The notes beneath the pieces were generated by a model. The model was given only the letters and a program-made list of their open reading frames with translations, was not told the DNA's origin and made no database searches. From contig CAYSDL010000063.1 in the NCBI GenBank assembly GCA_964429875.1, positions 1 through 6,421 of the forward strand: a stretch of DNA of 6,421 bases, written 5' to 3'. The position numbers were made by a program, and so were the translations under genes. Each line of letters begins with the position of its first letter. The first letter of the stretch is position 1. Of the stretch, positions 1 to 6,415 are shown piece by piece. The stretch comes from CAYSDL01 sp964429875. GTDB taxonomy: Bacteria; Fidelibacterota; Marinisomatia; SCGC-AAA003-L08; D37C17.

Positions 1-1070
1 ATTGTTTTTGATTATAAAAAGGATGATATTTATTGGTGCACTGCAGATGTAGGATGGATTACAGGTCATTCATATATTATTTATGGGCCCTTGTCAAATC
101 AGGCTACAACCATAATGTTTGAAGGTGTTCCAAATTACCCTGATTTTGGACGCTTTTGGCAAATAGTAGATAAATATAAGGTTAATATATTCTATACTGC
201 TCCAACAGCACTTAGAGCTCTTATGAAAGAAGGTGATAGTTTTGTTGAAAAGCAAGATCTTTCATCTTTGAAGATTCTTGGAACTGTAGGGGAGACTATT
301 AAAGAGCCTGAATGGAATTGGTATCATANNNNNNNNNNGTTGTTGGGAAAAAGCAATGCCCAATAATTGATACATGGTGGCAAACTGAAACAGGAGGAAT
401 CCTTATTACACCGCTTCCTGGAGTAACTCAATTAAAACCTGGATCTGCAACATTACCTTTTTTTGGGATTCAGCCAGTTGTGCTTGATGAAAATGGAAAT
501 GAAATAGATGACTATCCATCAGAGGGGTATCTTGCTATGAAAAGTTCATGGCCAGGTCAAATGCGAACAGTGTATGGAGATCATCAGAGATTCTTCGATA
601 CTTATTTTTCTCAGTTTAAAGGATACTATTTTACCGGTGATGGTGTTAAAAGGGATAAAGATGGTTATTACTGGATTACAGGAAGAGTAGATGATGTTCT
701 TAATGTATCAGGACATAGGCTTGGTACCGCAGAGATTGAAGGTGCTATAGGTGCATATGAAAGTGTAGCAGAAGCAGCTGTTGTTGGATTTCCTCATGAT
801 ATAAAAGGCCAAGGGATTTATGCCTATGTAACATTAATGACCGGTGTTGATGAAAGCGATGACATTAAAATAGGTATTAAGCAAAAAGTAAGAGAAATAA
901 TAGGGCCTCATGCTACTCCTGATATGATAAAATTTACTCCAGCTTTACCTAAAACAAGATCAGGTAAAATCATGAGACGTATTTTAAGAAAAATTGCTAA
1001 AGGTGATACAGAAAATCTTGGTGATATTTCCACTCTTGCTGATCCAAGTGTTGTTGATAACTTAATTTAA
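1..1070 (+). CDS. acs: Acetyl-CoA synthetase, C-terminal part (5' end outside window, interrupted by N gap)
   Basis: AMP-forming acetate:CoA ligase, which makes acetyl-CoA from acetate, ATP and CoA in the cytosol. The coding begins before base 1. It reads in frame 1 up to base 327 and in frame 3 from 339 to the TAA at 1068-1070, giving about 350 of the usual roughly 650 residues. Seen before the gap: YWCTADVGWITGHSY and the FEGVPNYP stretch. Seen after it: the adenylate-forming signature TWWQTETGG (372-398), FTGDG, ITGRVDDVLNVSGHRLG, and the C-terminal PKTRSGKIMRRILRK with the lysine (966-968) that is catalytic for adenylation and acetylated in enterobacterial Acs. The C-terminus (NLGDISTLADPSVV) is also typical. 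The frame change falls exactly on the N run and is best read as a mis-sized gap, not a mutation. No terminator follows, and the next gene starts 10 bases downstream. Confidence 0.96.
329..338. other. Assembly gap of ten Ns inside acs
   Basis: Ten consecutive Ns. Residues before the gap read WNWYH and residues after it read VVGKKQCP. In remembered Acs proteins (for example WYWKKIGNEKCP in E. coli) exactly one residue separates the positions matching H and VVG. The codon beginning with A at 328 therefore needs only two more bases, and AAN or AGN would give Lys or Arg. The Ns look like a fixed-size scaffold placeholder about eight bases too long. Confidence 0.9.
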
Positions 1071-1080
1071 ATCTATTAAT

Positions 1081-1758
1081 ATGAATGATAAATTCTTTAT
1101 AACAAAACTTCCACGTTATTCAATGATAATATTTGTTCTATTAAATATTACTGCAATGTTTATGTATGCAGGAGGTAATATCAATGATCATAACCAGGAA
1201 GGTTATTCCTTTATTAGAAATTTTTTCAGTGATCTTGGACGCAGATATAGTTTTTCTGGTGAATCTAATTTAATATCATGTCTTTTATTTAATTCCAGTC
1301 TTACTATTGTTGGTTTAACTTTTATGATACTTTTTTATAAAGTTCGATCAATTTTTTCTAAAAATACAACTTTAATTCTTCTAGCAACTTTTTTTGGTGT
1401 CTATTCTGGTTTTTCTTATATAGGAGTAGGCTTTACGCCTGCTGATTTATATTTAGAAGCACATATATTTTTTGCTCACTGGGCTTTTAGAGCACTGTTT
1501 GCAGCATCAATACTCTACTCAATACTAATTTTTCAAACAGAAGGTTTTGAAAATAGGTATGCATATGCTTTTATTGTTTTTGGTTTTATGGTTTTTTTTT
1601 ACGTTTTGTATTCTGAAGTTGTTTTAGATGATCCAAGAATAAACCCCGCATCACTTGTAAAGCACGTTATAGCGCAGAAAATGGTAGTATTTTGGATACT
1701 TTTTGCGGTTTACATCTATTCAGTTGGAGCTGGAAAGTATTTATTTAGAAAGGCCTAA
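1081..1758 (+). CDS. DUF998-type six-helix integral membrane protein
   Basis: A 225-residue inner-membrane protein of unknown function. About six hydrophobic helices are visible, near residues 11-31, 66-88, 96-118, 125-151, 160-182 and 197-222. The layout and local motifs resemble the DUF998 family: an FFSDLG motif in the first loop (48-53), a conserved-looking NLISCLLFN entry into helix 2, GVGFTPAD between helices 3 and 4 (115-122), and histidines at the start of helix 4 (128 and 133). No enzymatic signature is visible. The ATG lies 10 bases after the acs stop with no evident Shine-Dalgarno, which suggests translation coupled to acs. A run of nine Ts (1592-1600) inside helix 5 is in frame. 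The family call is from memory of its motifs; the membrane topology is much surer than any role. Confidence 0.8.
   Translation: MNDKFFITKLPRYSMIIFVLLNITAMFMYAGGNINDHNQEGYSFIRNFFSDLGRRYSFSGESNLISCLLFNSSLTIVGLTFMILFYKVRSIFSKNTTLILLATFFGVYSGFSYIGVGFTPADLYLEAHIFFAHWAFRALFAASILYSILIFQTEGFENRYAYAFIVFGFMVFFYVLYSEVVLDDPRINPASLVKHVIAQKMVVFWILFAVYIYSVGAGKYLFRKA
1748..1753 (+). promoter_or_regulatory. Shine-Dalgarno-like GAAAGG supporting a non-ATG start
   Basis: GAAAGG sits inside the last codons of the DUF998 gene, 4 bases before ATT (1758) and 7 bases before ATA (1761). The first in-frame ATG of the next gene (1830) has no purine-rich site before it. The site therefore favours an upstream rare start codon. 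Confidence 0.5.
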
Positions 1759-2255
1759 TTATAAATCCATTTAAATATTTTATTAAGCGCTATTATTCAT
1801 CTGAATTAAAACCCTCAGAATTAAAACGAATGTTAAACCTGTGGATTCCTTTTATTTTTAATGGTATAAGAATTATTTATATCTCAGATAATTTCAGATC
1901 TATAGATGTGCGTTTAAAACTCAGTTTCTGGAATAGAAATCCTGGTAAAGCAATATGGGGAGGAGCTATTTTTAGCGCTGCTGATTCTTTTTATCCTATT
2001 ATGCTCAAGCAGAATGCTATTATTAAGGGGATACAAACGCAGTTCTTTACAAAATCAACTCAGGTTAATTATTTAAAAGAAGCAAAGACAAATCTTATTT
2101 TTAGCTTTAAACTAACAGAAGACCAAGTTGATAATATGATTAATATTCTTAATACCAATGGTAAATATCAAGAATGGCATACCGTATACGGTCTAGATGA
2201 CTTTGGGAGTAAATGTGTTAAGATTAAAATTCAGCCTTATCTAAGAATTAGATAG
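1758..2255 (+). CDS. DUF4442-type hotdog-fold protein (thioesterase-like), probable ATT/ATA start
   Basis: Resembles DUF4442, a hotdog-fold family related to PaaI/YiiD-type acyl-CoA thioesterases. Its members are mostly uncharacterised, so the substrate is unknown. Visible landmarks, numbered from the ATG at 1830: NLWIPFIFNGIRI (3-15), RLKLSFWNRN (28-37), the GGAIFSAADSFYPIML core helix (44-59), and a hydrophobic C-terminal strand. Starting at 1830 gives 141 residues. The frame stays open back to 1749 and encodes NPFKYFIKRYYSSELKPSEL, a basic helical lead-in of the kind DUF4442 proteins carry. There is no ATG, GTG or TTG in that stretch, so the true start is probably ATT at 1758 (sharing its A with the preceding TAA) or ATA at 1761, behind GAAAGG. 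That gives about 165 residues. A sequencing error in an original ATG is the main alternative. Position after acs hints at acyl-CoA metabolism, by inference only. Confidence 0.75.
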   Translation: MINPFKYFIKRYYSSELKPSELKRMLNLWIPFIFNGIRIIYISDNFRSIDVRLKLSFWNRNPGKAIWGGAIFSAADSFYPIMLKQNAIIKGIQTQFFTKSTQVNYLKEAKTNLIFSFKLTEDQVDNMINILNTNGKYQEWHTVYGLDDFGSKCVKIKIQPYLRIR

Positions 2256-2260
2256 TAATA

Positions 2261-2288
2261 AAAAAAACCTCAAATTGAAGGGCTTTTT
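2261..2288 (+). terminator. Probable intrinsic terminator, imperfect hairpin
   Basis: Seven As are followed by CC-TCA, a short AAT loop, TGA-A-GG, then GC and five Ts. TCA (2270-2272) pairs with TGA (2276-2278) and CC (2268-2269) with GG (2280-2281) around one bulged A; the A and T tracts can extend the stem past an unpaired GC. It begins five bases after the DUF4442 stop. The stem is much weaker than the one at the end of the window. Confidence 0.6.
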
Positions 2289-2334
2289 ATTAATAATTAA
2301 ATGGCTTAATTATTTTTAATATCTAATTATAGAA

Positions 2335-2340
2335 TATAAT
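2335..2340 (+). promoter_or_regulatory. Possible -10 box TATAAT before the dockerin protein gene
   Basis: A perfect TATAAT lies 28 bases before the ATG at 2369, just after the upstream terminator, where a promoter is needed. No good -35 is visible; the region about 17 bases upstream is only T-rich. The whole 2290-2356 stretch is nearly pure A/T, so a chance match is likely. Confidence 0.3.
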
Positions 2341-2368
2341 TATTAATTATATATTATTGCACAAGAAA

Positions 2369-3367
2369 ATGAAGCATTATTTACAATATTTATTATTTAG
2401 TACGCTACTTTTTGCAGATAATGAAGTTTGCTTTGAGATAGAGTCAAACCCAAATCAAAATCAACCTGGATTTGGTTATTTTTCAAAATATGTCAATGTC
2501 CTTGATTGTTTTGAAATATTTGCACCATCAAATATATCTGATGAAAAAGTCCTACATGTTGCAGCAATAGCTGCAGAACTTTTAGATAACGATGAAGATG
2601 GTGAGGTAGATGATCCTTTTATTAAACAAGAATTAATTGATAAAAATGCATTAATGCCCATATTTACATCTGAATGGTCTCAGGCTGCTAATAGCTTTTT
2701 TAATAATTATGATGGAGATGGAGTTTCTGCTGTTTTATTTAATGGTGAAATTGATCCTTCAAATCCAGGACACTGGGGAGATGATGCTACCGTTGAAGAG
2801 GTGATTCATACGATAAATCATGTTGGACATGTAAATGTTTACCCTGAAACATTTGCGATACAGCCAAATTCTTCTATTATGTCTGAGGCAATGGATATTG
2901 CAAGAGGTGGACAGTTTTTAAATGTACCTAATCAATATCCTGAGGAGGCATGGTATCATTATGATGATTGGACCTGTGATTATGAATGCATGGCTATTGA
3001 ATATTTTTATTGGTGCGAAGTATCTTATATGGGCATTTTAGATGACATGCAAACATGTAATGGTATTGATAATGAATGGGAACTATGCACGCAAGAATTA
3101 TTTGAATCAACAGATATTATAATGCATGGTATTATTAGCAATTTATCATTTCTCTTACCCCAAAATGCTCCCGATGGAAATTATTGTCCAAATACAATCC
3201 TCCTTGGAGATATTAATAGTGATGGTATAATTAATATACTCGATATAATTATGACAGTAAATATTATACTTGGCACATCTTCATTTAATGAGGCCGGTGA
3301 TATGAATGCTGATGGTGTCATTGATATTCTTGATATTGTATCTCTTGTTAACCTTATACTAAGTTAA
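2369..3367 (+). CDS. Exported cysteine-rich protein with C-terminal tandem dockerin repeats
   Basis: A 332-residue protein of unknown function, probably secreted. Residues 1-16 (MKHYLQYLLFSTLLFA) look like a signal peptide cleaved before DNEV. The body carries EF-hand-like acidic loops: DNDEDGEVDD at 73-82 and DGDG at 115-118. It has EEVIHTINHVGH at 143-154, SEAMDIARGG at 172-181, and a YDDWTCDYECM...EYFYWC segment. The mature protein has eight cysteines, consistent with disulfides outside the cytoplasm. Residues 280-332 form two type I dockerin-like calcium repeats. The histidine/glutamate pattern could bind metal, but it lacks a true HEXXH, so a peptidase call is not justified. I chose ATG 2369 over the in-frame TTG at 2357 because it gives a normal signal peptide; neither has a clear ribosome site. 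The next gene starts 5 bases after its stop. Confidence 0.85.
   Translation: MKHYLQYLLFSTLLFADNEVCFEIESNPNQNQPGFGYFSKYVNVLDCFEIFAPSNISDEKVLHVAAIAAELLDNDEDGEVDDPFIKQELIDKNALMPIFTSEWSQAANSFFNNYDGDGVSAVLFNGEIDPSNPGHWGDDATVEEVIHTINHVGHVNVYPETFAIQPNSSIMSEAMDIARGGQFLNVPNQYPEEAWYHYDDWTCDYECMAIEYFYWCEVSYMGILDDMQTCNGIDNEWELCTQELFESTDIIMHGIISNLSFLLPQNAPDGNYCPNTILLGDINSDGIINILDIIMTVNIILGTSSFNEAGDMNADGVIDILDIVSLVNLILS
3206..3364 (+). other. Tandem dockerin-type calcium-binding domain (within the exported protein)
   Basis: Two 22-23-residue repeats, GDINSDGIINILDIIMTVNI (280-299) and GDMNADGVIDILDIVSLVNL (310-329), end at the last residue of the protein. Each has the dockerin loop pattern D-x-N-x-D-G-x5-D: D281, N283, D285, G286, D292, and D311, N313, D315, G316, D322. 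Such domains bind calcium and, in cellulosomes, dock onto cohesins. Positions 10-11 of each loop are Ile-Leu here. Confidence 0.93.
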
Positions 3368-3372
3368 TTATT

Positions 3373-3783
3373 ATGAAAATCTATTTTGCAGGATCCATAA
3401 GAGGGGGGAGAGAAGATGCAGACAGATATTATGAAATTATCAATCATTTAAAAAAATATGGGGAGATATTAACTGAGCTCGTAGGCAGTGACTCATTAAC
3501 ACATAAAGGTGAAAACACCTTAAATGATAACCAGATACATGATAGAGATATGAATTGGTTGTTGTCCTCTGATATTATTATAGCTGAAGTAACTAATCCA
3601 AGCCTTGGTGTTGGTTATGAAATAGGCAGAGCTATTGAATGCAAAAAGAAAGTTGTCTGTTTATTTTATACAAAAAGTGATAATAGATTATCTGCAATGA
3701 TAGCTGGATCTAAGGACATTGTTTTATTTGAATATAGCTCTTTAAATGAAGCAATTTCCTATTTAGACAAAATCCTTATTTAA
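3373..3783 (+). CDS. 2'-deoxynucleoside 5'-monophosphate N-hydrolase, DNPH1/Rcl family
   Basis: A 136-residue cytosolic enzyme closely matching mammalian DNPH1 (Rcl). That family splits the N-glycosidic bond of deoxynucleoside 5'-monophosphates to give a free base and deoxyribose 5-phosphate, clearing modified or surplus nucleotides. Seen: YFAGSIRGGRED at 4-15, HDRDMNWL at 56-63, AEVTNPSLGVGYEIGRA at 71-87 and RLSAMIAG at 105-112. From memory of the rat enzyme, the matching active-site residues are Tyr4, Asp59 and catalytic Glu83 (3619-3621), with Ser8, Arg10, Ser77 and Ser107 for the phosphate. The motif LTELVG has Leu36 where the mammalian proteins have His. The ATG is 5 bases after the upstream stop with no Shine-Dalgarno, so translational coupling is likely. 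The wider nucleoside 2-deoxyribosyltransferase family is the fallback, but the SIRGG start and SLGVGYE favour DNPH1. Confidence 0.9.
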   Translation: MKIYFAGSIRGGREDADRYYEIINHLKKYGEILTELVGSDSLTHKGENTLNDNQIHDRDMNWLLSSDIIIAEVTNPSLGVGYEIGRAIECKKKVVCLFYTKSDNRLSAMIAGSKDIVLFEYSSLNEAISYLDKILI

Positions 3784-3797
3784 AATCAATTTACTTA

Positions 3798-3826
3798 TTG
3801 ACGGAAAGCAAATATAAATGTATATT
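3798..3826 (+). promoter_or_regulatory. Sigma-70-type promoter of pepN
   Basis: TTGACG (3798-3803) and TATATT (3821-3826) are separated by exactly 17 bases, a near-consensus arrangement. Transcription would start near 3833 and leave a leader of about 35 bases before the pepN ATG. It gives pepN its own promoter, although no terminator separates it from the DNPH1-like gene. Confidence 0.65.
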
Positions 3827-3836
3827 AATTTATACA
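3819..3836. promoter_or_regulatory. Operator-like inverted repeat over the pepN -10 box
   Basis: TGTATA (3819-3824) and TATACA (3831-3836) are perfect inverted arms around a TTAATT spacer. The dyad covers the -10 hexamer and the expected start of transcription, where a dimeric repressor would act. In such AT-rich DNA, six-base arms can arise by chance. Confidence 0.35.
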
Positions 3837-3856
3837 AAATAAATTAAATATTAATC

Positions 3857-3862
3857 GAAGGG
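3857..3862 (+). promoter_or_regulatory. Ribosome binding site of pepN
   Basis: GAAGGG lies five bases before the ATG at 3868. It is the clearest Shine-Dalgarno site in the window and fixes the pepN start. Confidence 0.75.
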
Positions 3863-3867
3863 CAGTT

Positions 3868-6381
3868 ATGGCAACAAATGATCTTACAAGAAAACAGGCA
3901 GAAACAAGAAAACAGCAAATCTCAAATGTTAAGTACCATATTAACTTATCTTTAAATAAAACAGATTTAGATTATAAAGCACAAACAATAATGCATTTTG
4001 ATTTTAATGATGCAGGGCAAGATTCATTAATGATAGACTTTATAACTAAAGAAATAACTTCATTATCAGTAAATGGTAAAGAAGTCACTGATTATAATAA
4101 AGATGATTATTGGCTGTATATCCCATCATCAATGCTAACATCTGGCTCAAATGAAATTACAATTCATTATACAAACACATATAATAATACCGGTTCTGGT
4201 TTTCATAGGTTTGTAGATTCTGAGGATTCCGAAGTATATATTCATAGTGATTTTGAACCATATGATGCTCATAGGCTTTTTCCATGTTTTGATCAGCCTG
4301 ATTTAAAAGCTACCTATAAATTAACTGTAATAGGTCCAAAAGATTGGGCGTTTATTCACAATACTAATGCAGATAAAGAATCTGTGGAAGGAGATTATAA
4401 AACTGTTAATTTCAAAGAGACAGCACTATTTTCAACCTATATATTTGCTCTTTGTGTTGGACCGCATCAAGTATGGTCAGATCAATATAAAAATATACCT
4501 ATGAAAATATACTGCAGAAAATCACTCGCTAAATATCTTGATGCGGATAATATATTTGATATTACAAAAGAAAGCTTTGAATTCATGGAAGAGTATTTTG
4601 ATATCCCATATCCATATGGAAAATATGACCAGATCTTTGTTCCAGAATTTAATTTTGGAGCAATGGAGAATGTAGCTTGTGTAACCTTTACTGAGCATTA
4701 TATATTTAGAAGCAAAAAACTTTATAATCAGTACCTTGGAAGATCAAATACAGTATTTCATGAAATGGTTCATATGTGGTTTGGAAATCTTGTTACAATG
4801 AAGTGGTGGAATGATTTATGGTTAAATGAAAGCTTCGCTGATTATTTGTCTTATTATGCTATGAGTAAAGGGAAATTGTTCCCCGATTCATTTGAATTTC
4901 TTTTAAACAGAAAAGAATGGGCTTATATGCAAGATCAACTCTCAACAACACATCCAATAGTAGGGTCCGCTGTAGATACTGCAGATGCTTTTGCAAGTTT
5001 TGATGGTATTAGCTATTCTAAAGGAGCCTCAGTATTAAAACAGTTAACATACTTCATAGGTGAAGAAAAATTTAGAAATGGTATTAGAATCTATCTAAAG
5101 AAATTTTATGAAAAAAATACAGTTCTTGATGATTTTCTTTCCTGTATGTCTGAAGCAAGCGGTATAGATATTATTAGTTGGAGTAAAAAATGGCTTGAAA
5201 CAACAGGCGTAAATACATTGAGATTGGATATGAGTGAAAATTCCTGCTTTGTTAAACAATTACCTTCAGAAAACAATAATGAATTAAGGTCCCATGCAAT
5301 TATGTATGAGGGGTATGATACTGATAATGGAAAAGCTATTATTAAGGAATCGGGTAAATTATTTATAAAAGGAAATAAAACTGATTTAGAATTGAAATCT
5401 TCAAGTAAATTTATTCTTCTAAATGCCCAAGATCATGATTATGTTAAAATAAGATTCAGAGATGAGGATTTGCAGTTCATTTTTAACAATTTAAATTCCA
5501 TAGAAGATAGATTCACACAAAGAATTATATGGGGAAATTTATGGCAGATGTTAAGAGATAATGCATTATCTCCAATGTGGTATTTAGAACTCGTTGAAAA
5601 ATTTGCTGATATAGAAAAAGATCCGACTGTTCTTCAAGGGCAAATGCTTCAAAAAGCATCAGGAATAAAAAATGTTTATCTTACAGATAAAAATAGACAA
5701 CTATGGTCAGAAAGGTTATATGACTTATCTTTTGAAAATTTAAAGAAAGGTCAAAACGATCAATTCCAAATAAGCTGGTTTGACTTGCTTTTAAATTGCG
5801 CAGAATCAGAGAAATCTATACAAGATATAAGAATGATCCTTGATGGTGAGATTACATTTAACAATCTTACTATTGACCAAGAGAAAAGATGGGATATTGT
5901 AACAAAACTATGTGCTTATAATTCTCAGGATTCTTGTGATCTAATCAGTAAAGAAGAGGATGGTGACCCTGGAGATCTCGGTAAGAAACGTGCATTTATG
6001 GCTAGAGTAGCTATGCCAAATATAGATGTTAAATCAGAGTATTGGGATATGTTTGTTTCTTCTAAACAAGAACATTCATCTGCTTTTCTTCGATACGGAA
6101 TGGAAGGGTTCTTTTGGCATAAACAAAAAGATATGCTTCAACCTTATGCAGATAAATATTTTGATAATTTAAAAAATATATTTGAAACTAAAGATGTTCA
6201 TTATTCATCAAATTACAGTGCAATACTATTTCCAATGACAATGAATGCTGAAAAAACACTTAATCAAACAGAAGATTTCATTAACACAAATGAAAATCTC
6301 CCAAAATTATGTAAGAAAGGTTTAATTGAAAATGCAGATCACCTTAAAAGAAGAATTCCAATCTTAGATAGCCAAAAGTAA
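3868..6381 (+). CDS. pepN: Aminopeptidase N, M1 family zinc metallopeptidase
   Basis: An 837-residue zinc aminopeptidase that removes N-terminal residues from peptides in late protein turnover. No signal peptide is visible, so it is probably cytosolic. The order is an N-terminal beta domain starting LTRKQAETRKQQ; the substrate-anchoring GAMEN motif at 264-268; the zinc site HEMVH at 298-302 with the third ligand Glu321 in LWLNESF; catalytic base Glu299; transition-state Tyr383 in GISYSKG; and an ERAP1-C-like helical domain from about residue 510 to the end. Length and the N-terminal LTR motif match the Streptomyces lividans type of PepN (about 830-860 residues) rather than the E. coli type (about 870). 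HEMVH has Val where Ala is more usual, a mild change. It has its own promoter, ribosome site and terminator, so it is probably a single-gene unit, with possible read-through from the DNPH1-like gene. Confidence 0.97.
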   Translation: MATNDLTRKQAETRKQQISNVKYHINLSLNKTDLDYKAQTIMHFDFNDAGQDSLMIDFITKEITSLSVNGKEVTDYNKDDYWLYIPSSMLTSGSNEITIHYTNTYNNTGSGFHRFVDSEDSEVYIHSDFEPYDAHRLFPCFDQPDLKATYKLTVIGPKDWAFIHNTNADKESVEGDYKTVNFKETALFSTYIFALCVGPHQVWSDQYKNIPMKIYCRKSLAKYLDADNIFDITKESFEFMEEYFDIPYPYGKYDQIFVPEFNFGAMENVACVTFTEHYIFRSKKLYNQYLGRSNTVFHEMVHMWFGNLVTMKWWNDLWLNESFADYLSYYAMSKGKLFPDSFEFLLNRKEWAYMQDQLSTTHPIVGSAVDTADAFASFDGISYSKGASVLKQLTYFIGEEKFRNGIRIYLKKFYEKNTVLDDFLSCMSEASGIDIISWSKKWLETTGVNTLRLDMSENSCFVKQLPSENNNELRSHAIMYEGYDTDNGKAIIKESGKLFIKGNKTDLELKSSSKFILLNAQDHDYVKIRFRDEDLQFIFNNLNSIEDRFTQRIIWGNLWQMLRDNALSPMWYLELVEKFADIEKDPTVLQGQMLQKASGIKNVYLTDKNRQLWSERLYDLSFENLKKGQNDQFQISWFDLLLNCAESEKSIQDIRMILDGEITFNNLTIDQEKRWDIVTKLCAYNSQDSCDLISKEEDGDPGDLGKKRAFMARVAMPNIDVKSEYWDMFVSSKQEHSSAFLRYGMEGFFWHKQKDMLQPYADKYFDNLKNIFETKDVHYSSNYSAILFPMTMNAEKTLNQTEDFINTNENLPKLCKKGLIENADHLKRRIPILDSQK

Positions 6382-6384
6382 TAC

Positions 6385-6415
6385 AAAAAAAGCCTTCATT
6401 TCTGAAGGCTTTTTT
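6385..6415 (+). terminator. Strong intrinsic terminator after pepN
   Basis: AGCCTTCA (6391-6398) pairs perfectly with TGAAGGCT (6403-6410) around a TTTC loop, and five Ts follow. The preceding six As lengthen the stem and could let it work in the other direction too. It starts three bases after the pepN stop codon. Confidence 0.93.

Noticed and set aside
312..338. ATG at 312 as the start of a second acs gene
   Set aside because: The residues before the Ns in this frame (MELVS) are a frame shadow of EWNWYH; the real downstream Acs reading begins only after the gap.
91..366. A separate short ORF running through the N gap in frame 1
   Set aside because: Its first part is acs, which is already coding from base 1. 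The residues after the Ns (LLGKSNAQ) are out of frame with Acs and come from the wrong gap length.
1592..1600. A run of nine Ts as a phase-variable switch in the DUF998 gene
   Set aside because: The frame is intact and encodes a normal membrane helix. Such runs are expected in AT-rich genes for hydrophobic proteins, and nothing else points to phase variation.
2289..2356. Nearly pure A/T stretch as an origin or repeat array
   Set aside because: No iterated unit, DnaA-box-like motif or hairpin stands out. It fits an ordinary AT-rich promoter region.
2357..2368. TTG at 2357 as the start of the dockerin protein
   Set aside because: It adds only four residues before a signal peptide that is already complete from the ATG at 2369, and has no Shine-Dalgarno. 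It remains possible.
2476..2661. A 61-residue minus-strand ORF
   Set aside because: It lies wholly opposite the dockerin protein, is serine-rich low-complexity, and has no ribosome site or recognisable motif.
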